Positions 16,732 to 25,680 of a DNA stretch of 64,000 bases are shown piece by piece. The notes under the pieces are model-generated. The model saw only the letters and a list, made by a program, of their open reading frames with translations, searched no databases and was not told the DNA's origin. The position numbers and the translations under genes were made by a program. Position 1 is the stretch's first letter, and every line of letters starts with the position of its first letter. The stretch is from Actinomycetota bacterium (GTDB taxonomy: Bacteria > Actinomycetota > Actinomycetes > S36-B12 > UBA10799), in assembly GCA_020636995.1 (NCBI GenBank), contig JACJWU010000006.1, positions 124,001-188,000 of the forward strand, read 5' to 3'.

Positions 16732-17091
16732 TCAGCCCACGCGGACGGTCCCCGGCCGCAGCGCGGCGTCCTCGATCAGTCGCTCACGCGACAAGGTCCA
16801 CGGCCCACAGTCGCACCACGCCGGCAGGCCGTCATCGGACATCGGCCCCGCCGCCAACAAGTCGACGAAGTCTGCTCCCCTGGTGCCTCCGTGATGCGCG
16901 GTGTCCACGCGGTCCTTGGATCCGTGAGCGTGTGGGCCCTCGATCGCGTGGTACACGAGTCCGACCTCCGTCTCATAGACCCCGGCGACGTGATGGCTGC
17001 GGGGACATTGGACGTTCAGGCGTTGATGTGCCGACCTGTGGGAACCGAGCGCGGCGAGTGCCCGCTCCGCGCGTTCTTGGCGTTCGTTCAT
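16732..17091 (-). CDS. Hypothetical cysteine/histidine-containing protein
   Basis: ATG 17091 follows a clear GGGGAGATC site. The 119-residue protein has no signal or membrane segment. It contains VQCPRSHHVAGVYET near residue 28, a histidine-rich middle (HAIEGPHAHGSKDRVDTAHH) and WCDCGPWTLSRERLIEDA near the end. The CP..HH plus CDC arrangement resembles a zinc ribbon, perhaps structural, with the CxCGPWTLSR end as a conserved-looking box. Its role is unknown; the ribosome site and codon use argue it is real. Confidence 0.6.
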   Translation of the reverse strand: MNERQERAERALAALGSHRSAHQRLNVQCPRSHHVAGVYETEVGLVYHAIEGPHAHGSKDRVDTAHHGGTRGADFVDLLAAGPMSDDGLPAWCDCGPWTLSRERLIEDAALRPGTVRVG

Positions 17092-17170
17092 GATCTCCCC
17101 TCCCTCAAGGCGTGGCAGTGCCGCAACCTCCTACTTCCACTGTGGACCTGTTCGCCACGAAAGGCCAGGC

Positions 17171-18717
17171 TCAGCGACGGACCTTCCAGGAGCGCTGCCA
17201 CCGCACCTGCGAGTGGGTTGTCGGGTTCAGGGGCACTGCCCGCACAGTCACCCGCACGGTGCGCGCCGACGCCTTGCGTATCCGCACCACAACCTTGCCG
17301 GTCTTCTTCCGCACGGTCGCACGGATGGCCTTTCCGGGCCTGCCCTTGACCGAGACCGACAGACGGCCGGCCGTCGAGGTGGTGGCTCGCGTGACCACTA
17401 CGGTCTTGCCCGTGCGCTTCACCGGCTTCGAGCCTTGCGCGCCTTGACCTTCAGCGGCAACGGCACGGGTTCCCGGAGGGGCTCGGAGACGGCGTGGGAG
17501 TCGGGTCCGGAGGAGGCTGGGGACGTCGACGTTGAGTCGTGCGATCCCCCGGCATTGGTCCCGCTGATCTGCTCGAAGCCCCAGCCACAAACACCGCCTG
17601 TCACAGCCGCGACGGCATTGACGAAACCGTCCGGACCCGCACCTGGAACCACGAACCCGTGTCGAGCCGACCGTCGGACTGCAGCCGCGCGATGCGGGCT
17701 CGATCCCCACCTGCGACCTGCGAGAACGACCGCCCAGGACGATCCGGCCGTCCGCATCCACGGCGATGGACGCGGCGCAGCAGTTACTGAAGCCGGTGTT
17801 GGCGGAGAACGCGGTGTCGAGCGTCCCGTCACCGTTGAGTCGCATGAGTTTGATCGCAGCGGTGCCGCCGAAGCGTTGAAGTCACCTGACACCACGATCT
17901 GCCCGTCCGGCTCGAAGACCGCACGGTCGGCCTGGGCATCGACGTTCAGGCCGAGGTTCGCCGCGAAGACAGGATCGAGCGCGCCGGTGTTGTCGAGTTG
18001 CACGACGTAAGCCACGTCCGAGCCATTGAACTGCTCGAAGTCGCCGGCCACCACGATGCGATCCGCGGACACGTCCACCGACCGCGGCGGCATCGTCAAC
18101 GGGAACGGGAACGCCGTGCCCGTGGCGGTTTGGAAGCCGGCGTCGAGCACCCCGTCCGGGCTGAACCGAGCGATGCCATTGACCACGGTGACGCCGTCGG
18201 CGAGCGCGATGAACGGCCCGACCACCACGATGCGATCGCTGCTGTCCACGGCGACGTCGGACACCGAGTTCCCGAAGCCTCCGGCGGTGGGCGTGAACAT
18301 GGTGTCCCTCGAGCCGTCGGCCTTGATCCGGACGATGCGCTTGACCTGGTCACCGTCGTATTCGGTGAAGTTGCCGACGACGATCAGGGAGCCGCCAGAC
18401 TGCCGGGCGACGGCCAAGGGCACCCCGCCGATGAAGCCCGTTCCAGGCTGGAAAGTGGTGTCCAGAGAGCCATCAGGGTTGAGGCGCGCGATGCCCGACC
18501 GCGGCTCGCCGTTGAAGTCCGTGAAGTTTCCTACTGCCACCAGCTTGCCGTCGGGCTGAACCAGCAGATCGGTCACTGCGGAGTTGAACCCGGTTCCTGT
18601 GGCAGCCAGGAAGGCGGTGTTCAGCGTCCCGTCGTCGGCGCGTGCTGCGACAGGCGCAGCCATCACCAACAGCACAGAACACAGGGCGGCAACAGTCGCA
18701 CGGACGAAGGCTGGCAT
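17171..18717 (-). pseudogene. Secreted delta-60 repeat protein, broken by several one-base losses
   Basis: From ATG 18717 (AAGGAGG) a signal peptide is followed by delta-60 repeats (DUF5122): blocks of the form LLVQPDGKLVAVGNFTDF then RLNPDGSLDTTFQPG, about 50 residues apart, likely a beta-propeller. The frame is lost near 17873 and switches repeatedly down to 17440. Restoring one T at GCTTCGG, CGTTCTCG and GGGTTCG, and one G in G-runs near 17570 and 17545, recovers repeats reading RIARLQSDGRLDTGFVVPG and then a Pro-rich linker (PPPDPTPTPSPSPSG) and a basic tail ending RWQRSWKVRR. All changes are single-base losses in short runs: either gene decay or a low-quality stretch of assembly. Confidence 0.7.
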
Positions 18718-18762
18718 GGCGGACCTCCTTGACACGGCACCATACCGAGGTTGCCGTACTCG

Positions 18763-20082
18763 TGGGCCGGTCAGGCCCGGACGTCGGCGGGTGGTCCGCG
18801 GTTGACGTGTAGTTCAGGGACGCCGGTCGGGGTCATGGTGATGGTGAACCGGCCGTGGTGCAGGTCGTGATGACACCTCGAACATAAGAGCACCATGTTG
18901 TCCACGTCGGTCAACCCGCCGTGACGCCAATGCAGCACATGGTGGGCCTCGCAGAAGCGTGGACTGCGACCGCACCGCACACACCCACGATCCCGCGCGA
19001 TCAACGCCCCCCACTGATGTCCGGTCGCGCGACGCCGCGTCCGTCCCATCGCCAACGGCGCGAACCCGCCCTTGGTCTTCGTACCGAAGATCACCAGGCA
19101 CGCCATAGTGCAGGTCAACAGGTCGAACGAGTCCGCCGTGATGGGTGTGCCGTCGGTCAGCATCGCCCGCTGCGCGTCCGGCAGATCATCGGCGTCGATC
19201 AGCACCGACAACCCCGAGGTGCCCAGTGGATTTCGGTTCGTGTGCGCGGCCTGCGCCATCGCGGCCAACGCATCCGCTCGGCGCTGACCCAACGTCTCCC
19301 CCGCATCCACTCCGGCGTCTCGTGATGCACTGAACTGCTCCAACACCTCCGCCAACCGGGCCCCCTCCACGTCGTCGAGCAGCCCGGTCAGCCGCCACAT
19401 CCCCGATGGCCGCGCCGTCAACCGCAGACTGCGCCGCTCACGCTGTTCGGCGTGCGACAGGTGCCCGTGCTCACCATCGGCGGCATCGGCGATCACCTGC
19501 AGAACATGGCGCGTCTCCCGCGGATCCGTGGCCGCGGCCAGAGCCACCGCCGCGTCCACCACCTCGGCTCGACGGCCCAACCCCTTCGTGGTCTGCAGGA
19601 CCACCGACACATGCTGGCTGGACACCCGCCCGTCGTCGAAGGCCCGCTTGAGTTCAGGGAACGACCGCAGTTCTGCGGCTGTCTGCACGATCGCCGAACC
19701 GGCCTGAACCGTGGCACCGGTCGCCGTCGCCACCAGAGTGCCCGTCGTGCCCGCGCCCAACACCCGGGAGTCGCCGTTGGCATCCGCCGCACCAGCCACT
19801 GATGTCAGGTAGGCCTGCAACTGATTCGTCAGGGCCGCGACCTTCGCCATCGCCCCCGCCCGCTCCTCGGCGCACAGTGTCCCGGGATCGGGCAACGACC
19901 CGACCAGCGCCTCGATCTCATCGAGCGTCTCAGGGTGCACCGTGGGAAGACCGGCCCGGATCTTCGCACGCCGCAACGCACCACGCGAGACCTCGAAGAA
20001 CCCCACCACACCCCCTTCCGACACACCCCACGCTACGCAGGGGGTACGACAAAACCGGCCGGCCGAAACGGGCTGTGGACAA
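18763..20082. repeat. 1,320-bp duplicated segment, copy A (HNH gene plus flank)
   Basis: This stretch recurs almost base for base at 36758-38077. Identity starts at TGGGCCGGTCAGGCCC just outside the HNH stop and ends at GGGCTGTGGACAA, about 73 bases before its start. Differences are a few dozen point changes, most of them near the 3' end of the gene and in its middle. No terminal inverted repeats or target duplications are evident. Confidence 0.85.
18771..20009 (-). CDS. DUF222 / HNH endonuclease domain protein (13E12 family), copy A
   Basis: A GTG at 20009 or 20006 after GGAAGGGGG fits the start, giving 412 residues. The first 300 residues are the helical DUF222 region (VHPETLDEIEALVGSLPD through RRADALAAMAQAA). 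The C-terminus is an HNH nuclease with zinc cysteines: CVRCGRSPRFCEAHHVLHW, GGLTDVDNMVLLCSRCHH and DLHHGRF. This family is multicopy in actinobacteria; in Mycobacterium tuberculosis the REP13E12 copies serve as integration sites of prophage phiRv1. Its cellular job is unproven. It differs from copy B at a handful of residues (for example DAQRAM against EGQRAV). Confidence 0.88.
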   Translation of the reverse strand: MVGFFEVSRGALRRAKIRAGLPTVHPETLDEIEALVGSLPDPGTLCAEERAGAMAKVAALTNQLQAYLTSVAGAADANGDSRVLGAGTTGTLVATATGATVQAGSAIVQTAAELRSFPELKRAFDDGRVSSQHVSVVLQTTKGLGRRAEVVDAAVALAAATDPRETRHVLQVIADAADGEHGHLSHAEQRERRSLRLTARPSGMWRLTGLLDDVEGARLAEVLEQFSASRDAGVDAGETLGQRRADALAAMAQAAHTNRNPLGTSGLSVLIDADDLPDAQRAMLTDGTPITADSFDLLTCTMACLVIFGTKTKGGFAPLAMGRTRRRATGHQWGALIARDRGCVRCGRSPRFCEAHHVLHWRHGGLTDVDNMVLLCSRCHHDLHHGRFTITMTPTGVPELHVNRGPPADVRA

Positions 20083-20171
20083 GCGATGGCGAAGAGCAGG
20101 GGGTTGCGGACCGCGGCAGGGAACGGCACGCTGATGCAGATGACCACATCACAGAGCACAGGAGTCGAAGC

Positions 20172-22103
20172 ATGAGCCTCCACCGACGATTAGCGGCGAG
20201 CGCCGCGAGCCTGGCCCTGGTCATGACCATCGCCTCAGGGGCCTCCGCCGCGACCGAGATCGACTGGGACGCGCCGGACACCGTTTCCGGCTCGGGGGCC
20301 GATGGTTGGCAGCCTCGCGTCACCACCTCGTCCAACGGGCAGCAAATCACGGCGGTGTGGCGCAGTGAGGCCCTCGGCGTTGCCGACATCGCGACCGCGA
20401 GCAGTTCGAACGGCGGCGCCACGTGGAGCCCCCAGCAGACCCTCGACGACATGAGCTCATCCGGTGAGCCGGCTCTTGTGTCATCCGACGATGGACAGAA
20501 GGTGACGGCGGTCTGGTACTCGGAATCGCTCGACCGCGTCCGTACCGCCTCGAGCAGCGACGGTGGACAGACCTGGTCGACACCCGACGACATCGTTGGA
20601 CCCCTGACCCTGACATCCCAACCGCGGCTCGCCGGTTCAGCGGACGGAATGAAACTCATCGCGGTCTGGGTGGCCTTCAACGGCGGCAAGTTCGTCGCCC
20701 AGTCGTCCCTCAGCACCGACGCCGGGGCGAACTGGTCGGCGCCAGAGACGCTGTCAGACGTGACCGAGGACGCTACCGATCTCGATGTCGCGACGTCGGC
20801 AGACGGCTCCAAAGGCGTGGTGGCCTATTCCCAGTCGGACTCGGTCGGCGGCGGGCAGCAGGTCTTCGCGCGATCCAGCGCCAACGGGGGTGCGAGTTGG
20901 GGTACCGCCAAACTTCTCTCGACCGGGGACAACGCAAGCTCTCCGCGGGTCGCCATCGCTTCCGATGGCGTGCGCGCCCACGTCGCGTTCGAGGAGACCG
21001 TCGCGGGCAAGAGCCAGGCACAGGCCGTGTCCAGCGCCGACGCAGGTTCGAACTGGACAACACCGGCGCCGCTGTCGGACGCCAGCGAGAACGCCGACCG
21101 GGTCGCGTTGCTCGCGTCTGCCGACGGCACCGGTGTGGTTGCCGCCTGGCAGCACTTCGACGGCGCCAACGATCGCATCCAGACATCTGTGAGCGCCAAC
21201 TCTGGCGGAACCTGGTCAGCCCCGCAGACCCAGTCACCGGCCGGCTCGGCGGCCTCGTACCCGACACTCGCCGGATCTGACGACGGTCAGCGCGTGACGC
21301 TCGTGTGGTCACGAGAGGATGCGTTGACCAAAGACCTCATCGAGACCCGGTCCAGCGCGGACGGCGCGGGCACCTGGACGCCAACCGTTCGGCTGTCGGG
21401 AGAGGGCGGCGACGCGTACGACGGGGCTCTGGCCGCCTCGGCCGACGGCCGCCGGGTGATTGCCATGTGGTCGCGGCAGGAGGGAGCGGACTTCCGCATC
21501 CAGGCTTCCTCGGCTCAGTTGCGCACCGAGCCGGGTGCACCTAGCGGAGTGACAGCCACCGCGGGCGACGGGCAACTGACCGCATCCTGGATGCCTCCCA
21601 CCGATGACGGGCTGTCGCCCATCACCTCGTACACCGCGACGGCGGCACCCGGCGGGCAGACCTGCACTACCGCGGCACTGTCGTGTTCGATCACCGGCCT
21701 GACCAACGGCACGTCGTACACCGTCACGGTGACTGCGACGAACGCACTCGGAACCGGCCCGGCCAGCGCATCGAGTAATGCGGTGACGCCGTCGGCGCCG
21801 GCCCCGGAGCCTGCTACCAAACGCACAACCGTGATCGCCAAAGCGGTTGCCGGCAAGAGCAAGCTGCGGATAACGGTTCGCCCCAACCTCGGCACGAAGA
21901 AGCAGTGGCGGTTCGTGGTGAAGATGAAGAAGGGGAAGTGGAAGACCGTCAAGAACAGCAAGGGCCGGACGAAGGTCTACCGCACAAAGGGCAGCAAGCA
22001 CACGCTGACGATCAACCTTCCCGGAGGCCGGTACAAGGCCACCAGCAAGGCCGCGCGCGGCTACAAGGCCGACACGAGCAAGGTCGTGCGACTGGTGCGA
22101 TAA
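20172..22103 (+). CDS. Secreted BNR/Asp-box propeller with fibronectin III domain
   Basis: ATG 20172 gives 643 residues with a signal peptide (residues 1-26). Seven Asp-box motifs of the S-x-N/D-x-G-x-x-W type follow (SSNGGATWS, SSDGGQTWS, STDAGANWS, SANGGASWG, SADAGSNWT, SANSGGTWS, SADGAGTWT), 50-60 residues apart, which predicts a sialidase-like beta-propeller. Residues about 455-545 are a fibronectin type III domain (GAPSGVTATAGDGQLTASW). The last 85 residues are very basic (KMKKGKWKTVKNSKGRTKVY). Sialidase catalytic residues are not evident, so it is more likely a binding or surface protein. It is divergent from HNH copy A. Confidence 0.75.
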   Translation: MSLHRRLAASAASLALVMTIASGASAATEIDWDAPDTVSGSGADGWQPRVTTSSNGQQITAVWRSEALGVADIATASSSNGGATWSPQQTLDDMSSSGEPALVSSDDGQKVTAVWYSESLDRVRTASSSDGGQTWSTPDDIVGPLTLTSQPRLAGSADGMKLIAVWVAFNGGKFVAQSSLSTDAGANWSAPETLSDVTEDATDLDVATSADGSKGVVAYSQSDSVGGGQQVFARSSANGGASWGTAKLLSTGDNASSPRVAIASDGVRAHVAFEETVAGKSQAQAVSSADAGSNWTTPAPLSDASENADRVALLASADGTGVVAAWQHFDGANDRIQTSVSANSGGTWSAPQTQSPAGSAASYPTLAGSDDGQRVTLVWSREDALTKDLIETRSSADGAGTWTPTVRLSGEGGDAYDGALAASADGRRVIAMWSRQEGADFRIQASSAQLRTEPGAPSGVTATAGDGQLTASWMPPTDDGLSPITSYTATAAPGGQTCTTAALSCSITGLTNGTSYTVTVTATNALGTGPASASSNAVTPSAPAPEPATKRTTVIAKAVAGKSKLRITVRPNLGTKKQWRFVVKMKKGKWKTVKNSKGRTKVYRTKGSKHTLTINLPGGRYKATSKAARGYKADTSKVVRLVR

Positions 22104-22124
22104 GCGCCCACAGGCCAGGCGTTG

Positions 22125-22192
22125 GATGGGGTTCGTGCAGCTAGGTGGGGTTCGTCGCCCGCTGAACCCCACCGATCTACCTGAACCCCATC
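22125..22192. repeat. 19-bp tandem-inverted array (GATGGGG family), locus 1
   Basis: Units start at 22125 (GATGGGGTTCGTGCAGCTA) and 22144 (GGTGGGGTTCG). The inverted units have GAACCCC at 22164 and 22183, again 19 bp apart, ending GAACCCCATC at 22192. The reverse complement of the last unit reads GATGGGGTTCAGGTAGATC, nearly the unit found at 62897. The array lies between two rightward genes and could form a 30-bp stem. Confidence 0.8.
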
Positions 22193-22255
22193 GCACGTGC
22201 CGCGTGAGCGTCGACGAACCGCACGCCAGCACCCTCCGGTCACTAGCCTGCGACC

Positions 22256-23281
22256 ATGGACGTCGCAATCATCGGAGCCGGCGGGGTCTGTGGCCGCCAG
22301 TTGCTGTTCCAGACACTGAGCCAGCGGATCGTGTCCCCCGACGCACGGATCGAACTCGTCACCCACCGCGGCGGGCAGAGCGAGCGGGAGATGTGGGGGC
22401 TGCGCGGCGATGCTGCGGACGCCTTCGACGAGATCGCACCGACACTGGACATCGTCTTCGATCCGCACCAGATCACGGCCGGTGTCGTGGTGGTCCTGGC
22501 CGGCGCCACCATCTCGACGGACCCGAACGTGCCGGCTGATCGCACCGCGCTCGCGGCAACGAACACGGCGATGTTCACCGAGTACGCCGAAGCGCTGGCA
22601 GCTCGCGACCATCCCCCGATCGTCGTGGTGCAGTCGAACCCGGTGGAACTGGGCGTGAAGATCTTCAGCCGCCGGCTTCCACGCCGATCGGTACTCGGAG
22701 CTGCCGGCTTCTCCGACAGTCTGCGCTTCGGCAGGGAGGTGGCCAGGGACCTCGGGGTGGCCCGCCGGGATGTGCGCGCCCTGGTACTCGGGGAACACGG
22801 CGACCGGATGGTCCCGCTGTGGAGTCAGCTGCAGGTACGCGGCCGAGATGCGGCCGAATACGCCGAGCAGGTCCGTGCCGGAAGACAGCTCTCGGACCTT
22901 CCCGATGAGATCCGGGCGGGCAAGGCGCAGATGTTGGACCTCGTGAAATCCGGAGACATCGCTGCCGCCTACGCGTACGTCGAATCGCTACCGGCCGACG
23001 TGCGGTTCGCCGTGAAACCGTTCTTCACCCACTTCACCGCCGGCCGGACGACAGAGGCCGCGACAGCCAACGCAGCGGCCTGGTTGGTGAGCATGCTCAT
23101 CAATGGCTTCCCACTCATGGTCAGCGCCCAGGTCCGACTGGAGGGCGACTTCCATGAACTTCACGGCGTCACCGCCGTGCCGCTGATCCTGTCACCAACG
23201 GGTTGGTCGCGCACGGTCGCAATGGATCTCGCCGAGGACGAGTTGGACCTTCTGTCCGCCTCGGTCTTGCCGACCGACTGA
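22256..23281 (+). CDS. Lactate/malate dehydrogenase family protein (divergent)
   Basis: The 341-residue protein opens with VAIIGAGGVCGRQLLFQTL, an NAD-binding Rossmann motif. VVVVLAGATISTDP, VVVQSNPVELGVKIF and SDSLRFGREVARDLGV follow the LDH/MDH order, and LVLGEHGDRMVPLW carries the catalytic histidine. The C-terminal substrate domain is much less conserved and holds FFTHFTAGRTTEAATANAAAW. The usual substrate-loop arginines are not evident in their standard context, so the true 2-hydroxy acid is uncertain. Cytoplasmic, single gene. Confidence 0.75.
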   Translation: MDVAIIGAGGVCGRQLLFQTLSQRIVSPDARIELVTHRGGQSEREMWGLRGDAADAFDEIAPTLDIVFDPHQITAGVVVVLAGATISTDPNVPADRTALAATNTAMFTEYAEALAARDHPPIVVVQSNPVELGVKIFSRRLPRRSVLGAAGFSDSLRFGREVARDLGVARRDVRALVLGEHGDRMVPLWSQLQVRGRDAAEYAEQVRAGRQLSDLPDEIRAGKAQMLDLVKSGDIAAAYAYVESLPADVRFAVKPFFTHFTAGRTTEAATANAAAWLVSMLINGFPLMVSAQVRLEGDFHELHGVTAVPLILSPTGWSRTVAMDLAEDELDLLSASVLPTD

Positions 23282-23422
23282 CCTACCTGTCCGACGCCCT
23301 TCGGCGATGCTGTCCTCGCACTCGGCGACGGCCCGCGGGCGCCGCCAAGACGCCCCCGGCATGCCACGCCGCCCCACCGGCACGTGCAACCGCACGGGGG
23401 CAGTCCCGGTACGCTCCCCGCC

Positions 23423-23671
23423 ATGACAGAAACAGCCCTTGGGCCCGCCAAGACACTCACGACATGGTCGGTGATCGCCGCGATCTTCTTCCCGACCGGC
23501 CTCGCCGCCGTGTTCCAGTCCGGCAAGACCTACGCCGCCAACCAGACGGGGGACTACGCGAGCGCTCGCAGTGCCGCGGCGGCAGTACGCAAATGGCAGA
23601 ACATCAGCGCCATCTGTTTCGTCGTGGTGTTCATCCTCAACCTGGTGTTCGGCGGGATCTGGAGCGCCTGA
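23423..23671 (+). CDS. Small CD225/dispanin-like membrane protein
   Basis: The 82-residue protein has two hydrophobic segments, near residues 14-35 (VIAAIFFPTGLAAVFQSGK) and 60-80 (ISAICFVVVFILNLVFGGIW). Between them lies TGDYASARSAAAAVRKWQ. Order and motif (FPTGLAAVF, then GD-A-SA and a KW before helix 2) match the CD225/dispanin fold, related to interferon-induced transmembrane proteins. Bacterial members are membrane-embedded and of unknown role. Spaced 141 bases after the dehydrogenase gene. Confidence 0.7.
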   Translation: MTETALGPAKTLTTWSVIAAIFFPTGLAAVFQSGKTYAANQTGDYASARSAAAAVRKWQNISAICFVVVFILNLVFGGIWSA

Positions 23672-23679
23672 GTGCCACC

Positions 23680-24309
23680 TCACCTCTCCGAGAGGTGATC
23701 GCGGGCCCACAGTGTCGCTTGCACACGGTCCGTCACGCCGATCGCGGCGTAGATCTGCGTCAGGTGCGCCTTCACCGTCTTCTCGGTGACTCCGAGGTGT
23801 TTCGCCACCAGACGGTTCGGCTGCCCGGCTGCCACGAGGTCGAGCACTTCCCGCTGCTTCGCGGTGAGTACTGATGCCGGTCCGGTGGCGGGTCTGCGCC
23901 GGGTCTCCACCAGTGCGCGCGCCACACGCGGGTCGATCGGCGAACCCCCGGCCGCGGCCGCTTGGATCCCCTCGTACAGGGCCTGCGGATCGGTGTCCTT
24001 CATGAGGTATCCCACCGCCCCGGCATCGAGGCTGCGCAGCACCGTCTCCCGGTCGCTGGATGTCGTGAGAACGACGACTGCGACGTCCGGAGCCTCCGCC
24101 ACGATCCTGCGCGTCGCCTGCACACCGTCGACGCCGGGCATCGAGAGGTCCATGAGCACGACGTCGGGAGTCAGCGAGATCGCAAGATCCGCACCCTCGG
24201 CGCCGTCAGTGGCCGCACCCACCACGTTCACGTCCGGGAAGGCCTGCAATAACAACTTCAAACCTTCGACGACCACTCGATGGTCGTCGACGAGCACGAC
24301 TTCGATCAT
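23680..24309 (-). CDS. NarL/FixJ family response regulator
   Basis: The 209-residue protein has a receiver domain at residues 1-120: VVLVDDHRVVVEGLK at the acidic pocket, phospho-acceptor aspartate in DVVLMDLSMPGVDG (about residue 54) and the conserved threonine and lysine in VVLTTSSD and YLMKDTD. A LuxR-type helix-turn-helix follows: LTAKQREVLDLVAAGQPNRLVAKHLGVTEKTV. Its start overlaps the stop of the kinase gene by four bases, so they form one operon and a two-component pair. Confidence 0.92.
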   Translation of the reverse strand: MIEVVLVDDHRVVVEGLKLLLQAFPDVNVVGAATDGAEGADLAISLTPDVVLMDLSMPGVDGVQATRRIVAEAPDVAVVVLTTSSDRETVLRSLDAGAVGYLMKDTDPQALYEGIQAAAAGGSPIDPRVARALVETRRRPATGPASVLTAKQREVLDLVAAGQPNRLVAKHLGVTEKTVKAHLTQIYAAIGVTDRVQATLWARDHLSER

Positions 24310-25592
24310 GACGCCTCCACCTCCACTGTCACCGATGTGGACCCCGGTTCGCTGCCGATCGTGAGCCGACCCCCGATGGACGTCACCAGATCCTCGACCA
24401 AACGCAGTCCCAGATGGCCGTCACGGTGCACATCCGGATCGAAGCCACGGCCGTCGTCCGTCACCGACAGAATCACCGTGCTTCCCACCTGAGTCAGGCG
24501 CACGTCGACGTGCGAGGCATCCGCATGCTTGGCCACGTTCGCGATGAGTTCCCGCGCCACCCGATACAGGGCAGCTCGTACGCGAGGATCCAGGTCCGGC
24601 AGTTCGGCAAGGTCGGAGGCCACATCGATCCCGTCGAGGCCGGCCAGCAGGTCTGCGATGGCGGGCGCCAGGCCGGACCCCTCCAGATTCGGCGGGTAGA
24701 TGTCGACCAACAGGGTCCGCAGTTCCCGAACGGAAGTACGCGAGGTCGCGGCGGCGTCCGACAGCACCTCAGCGGTGTCCTCATCACCTGCCGCCTGCGC
24801 CCGGGCTGCCATCCCGGCAAGAGCGAAAGACAGCCCGGCCAGGTGCTGCACCGTGCCGTCGTGCAGATCCGCCGCGATCCGGCGCCGCTCCACTTCCGAG
24901 GCATCCACGGCCCTTTCGAGCAACTCCTCGCGGGTACGCAGTTCGGCGCTGATCCGGCGGGCCATGCGGATCCCCAGTACGACCAGCAGCGCACCGAGCA
25001 GCACCATGGATCCGGCGAGGATCGGCGCGAACGCTATCCACACACTGCGTGCCTCCTGCTGCAAGGAATCCTGCAACTTGCTGATCTCGAACAGGTAGCG
25101 CGATCCGTCGCCCCCGGTCAGCGGCAGGCTGACCTGCACCCAGCTGGACTCCGGATCCAGGTACCGGTTCTCCGGACGACCGGTGTCGGCCATGCCTTGC
25201 ACCGGTCCGCCGGCGATCGCAGCGGGCAGCGGGAACGTTTCCCCGATCAAGCGGGGGTCGTTCGAGTAGATGACGACCCCGTCCTCGTTCCACAGCCTGA
25301 TCGACTTGACGTCGGAGCCGCTGATGGAGGCCGAGAACGCGGCGTCCAGTTCTGCCATCCGCGCAGGCTTACCGGTCTGCAGTCCCTCGTCGATCCTCGG
25401 CTCCACCACCGTGCGGGCCAGGATCTCGGCAGTCGTGCGGGCGTCGGTGACGGACTGCTCCCGGGCGACCGCCACCGACACCGCCAGACTTGCCAGCGCC
25501 AGCAGCACCATCCCGATCACACCCGGTATGGCGAAGCGGAGCACTTCGCGGCGCACGATCGCCCGCGGATTGTCTCCCAGCGGCTCAGCCAT
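24306..25592 (-). CDS. Sensor histidine kinase, NarX/DesK type
   Basis: From ATG 25592 the protein has 428 residues. Two membrane helices (residues about 18-45 and 190-215) enclose an outside sensor domain of some 140 residues reading SVTDARTTAEILARTVVE to DSLQQEARSVW. Then come a HAMP-like linker, the HisKA_3 dimer helix EVERRRIAADLHDGTVQHLAGL (phospho-histidine in DLHDGTVQ) and the ATPase part RVARELIANVAKHADA with TDDGRGFDPD and HLGLRLVEDL. It phosphorylates the response regulator whose gene overlaps its end. The signal is unknown; the sensor looks like a single-Cache domain. Confidence 0.9.
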   Translation of the reverse strand: MAEPLGDNPRAIVRREVLRFAIPGVIGMVLLALASLAVSVAVAREQSVTDARTTAEILARTVVEPRIDEGLQTGKPARMAELDAAFSASISGSDVKSIRLWNEDGVVIYSNDPRLIGETFPLPAAIAGGPVQGMADTGRPENRYLDPESSWVQVSLPLTGGDGSRYLFEISKLQDSLQQEARSVWIAFAPILAGSMVLLGALLVVLGIRMARRISAELRTREELLERAVDASEVERRRIAADLHDGTVQHLAGLSFALAGMAARAQAAGDEDTAEVLSDAAATSRTSVRELRTLLVDIYPPNLEGSGLAPAIADLLAGLDGIDVASDLAELPDLDPRVRAALYRVARELIANVAKHADASHVDVRLTQVGSTVILSVTDDGRGFDPDVHRDGHLGLRLVEDLVTSIGGRLTIGSEPGSTSVTVEVEAS

Positions 25593-25627
25593 GGGCCATT
25601 GTCCCCACGTCAGCAGGCGAAGACACA

Positions 25628-25673
25628 CGAGCCCCGCTCACCGGAGGGGTAACAAACCGGTGAACGGGGCTCG
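25628..25673 (-). terminator. Long hairpin terminator after the 11-mer repeat gene
   Basis: The arms CGAGCCCCGCTCACCGG (25628-25644) and CCGGTGAACGGGGCTCG (25657-25673) pair over 17 bp with one mismatch. The hairpin lies eight bases beyond the stop of the gene at 25681 and before the kinase start, separating two transcription units that run the same way. Confidence 0.75.
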
Positions 25674-25680
25674 CGGGTCA

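Noticed and set aside
18763..20082. HNH duplication as a group I or II intron with homing nuclease
   Set aside because: The nuclease gene is not inside another gene and no intron core is seen.
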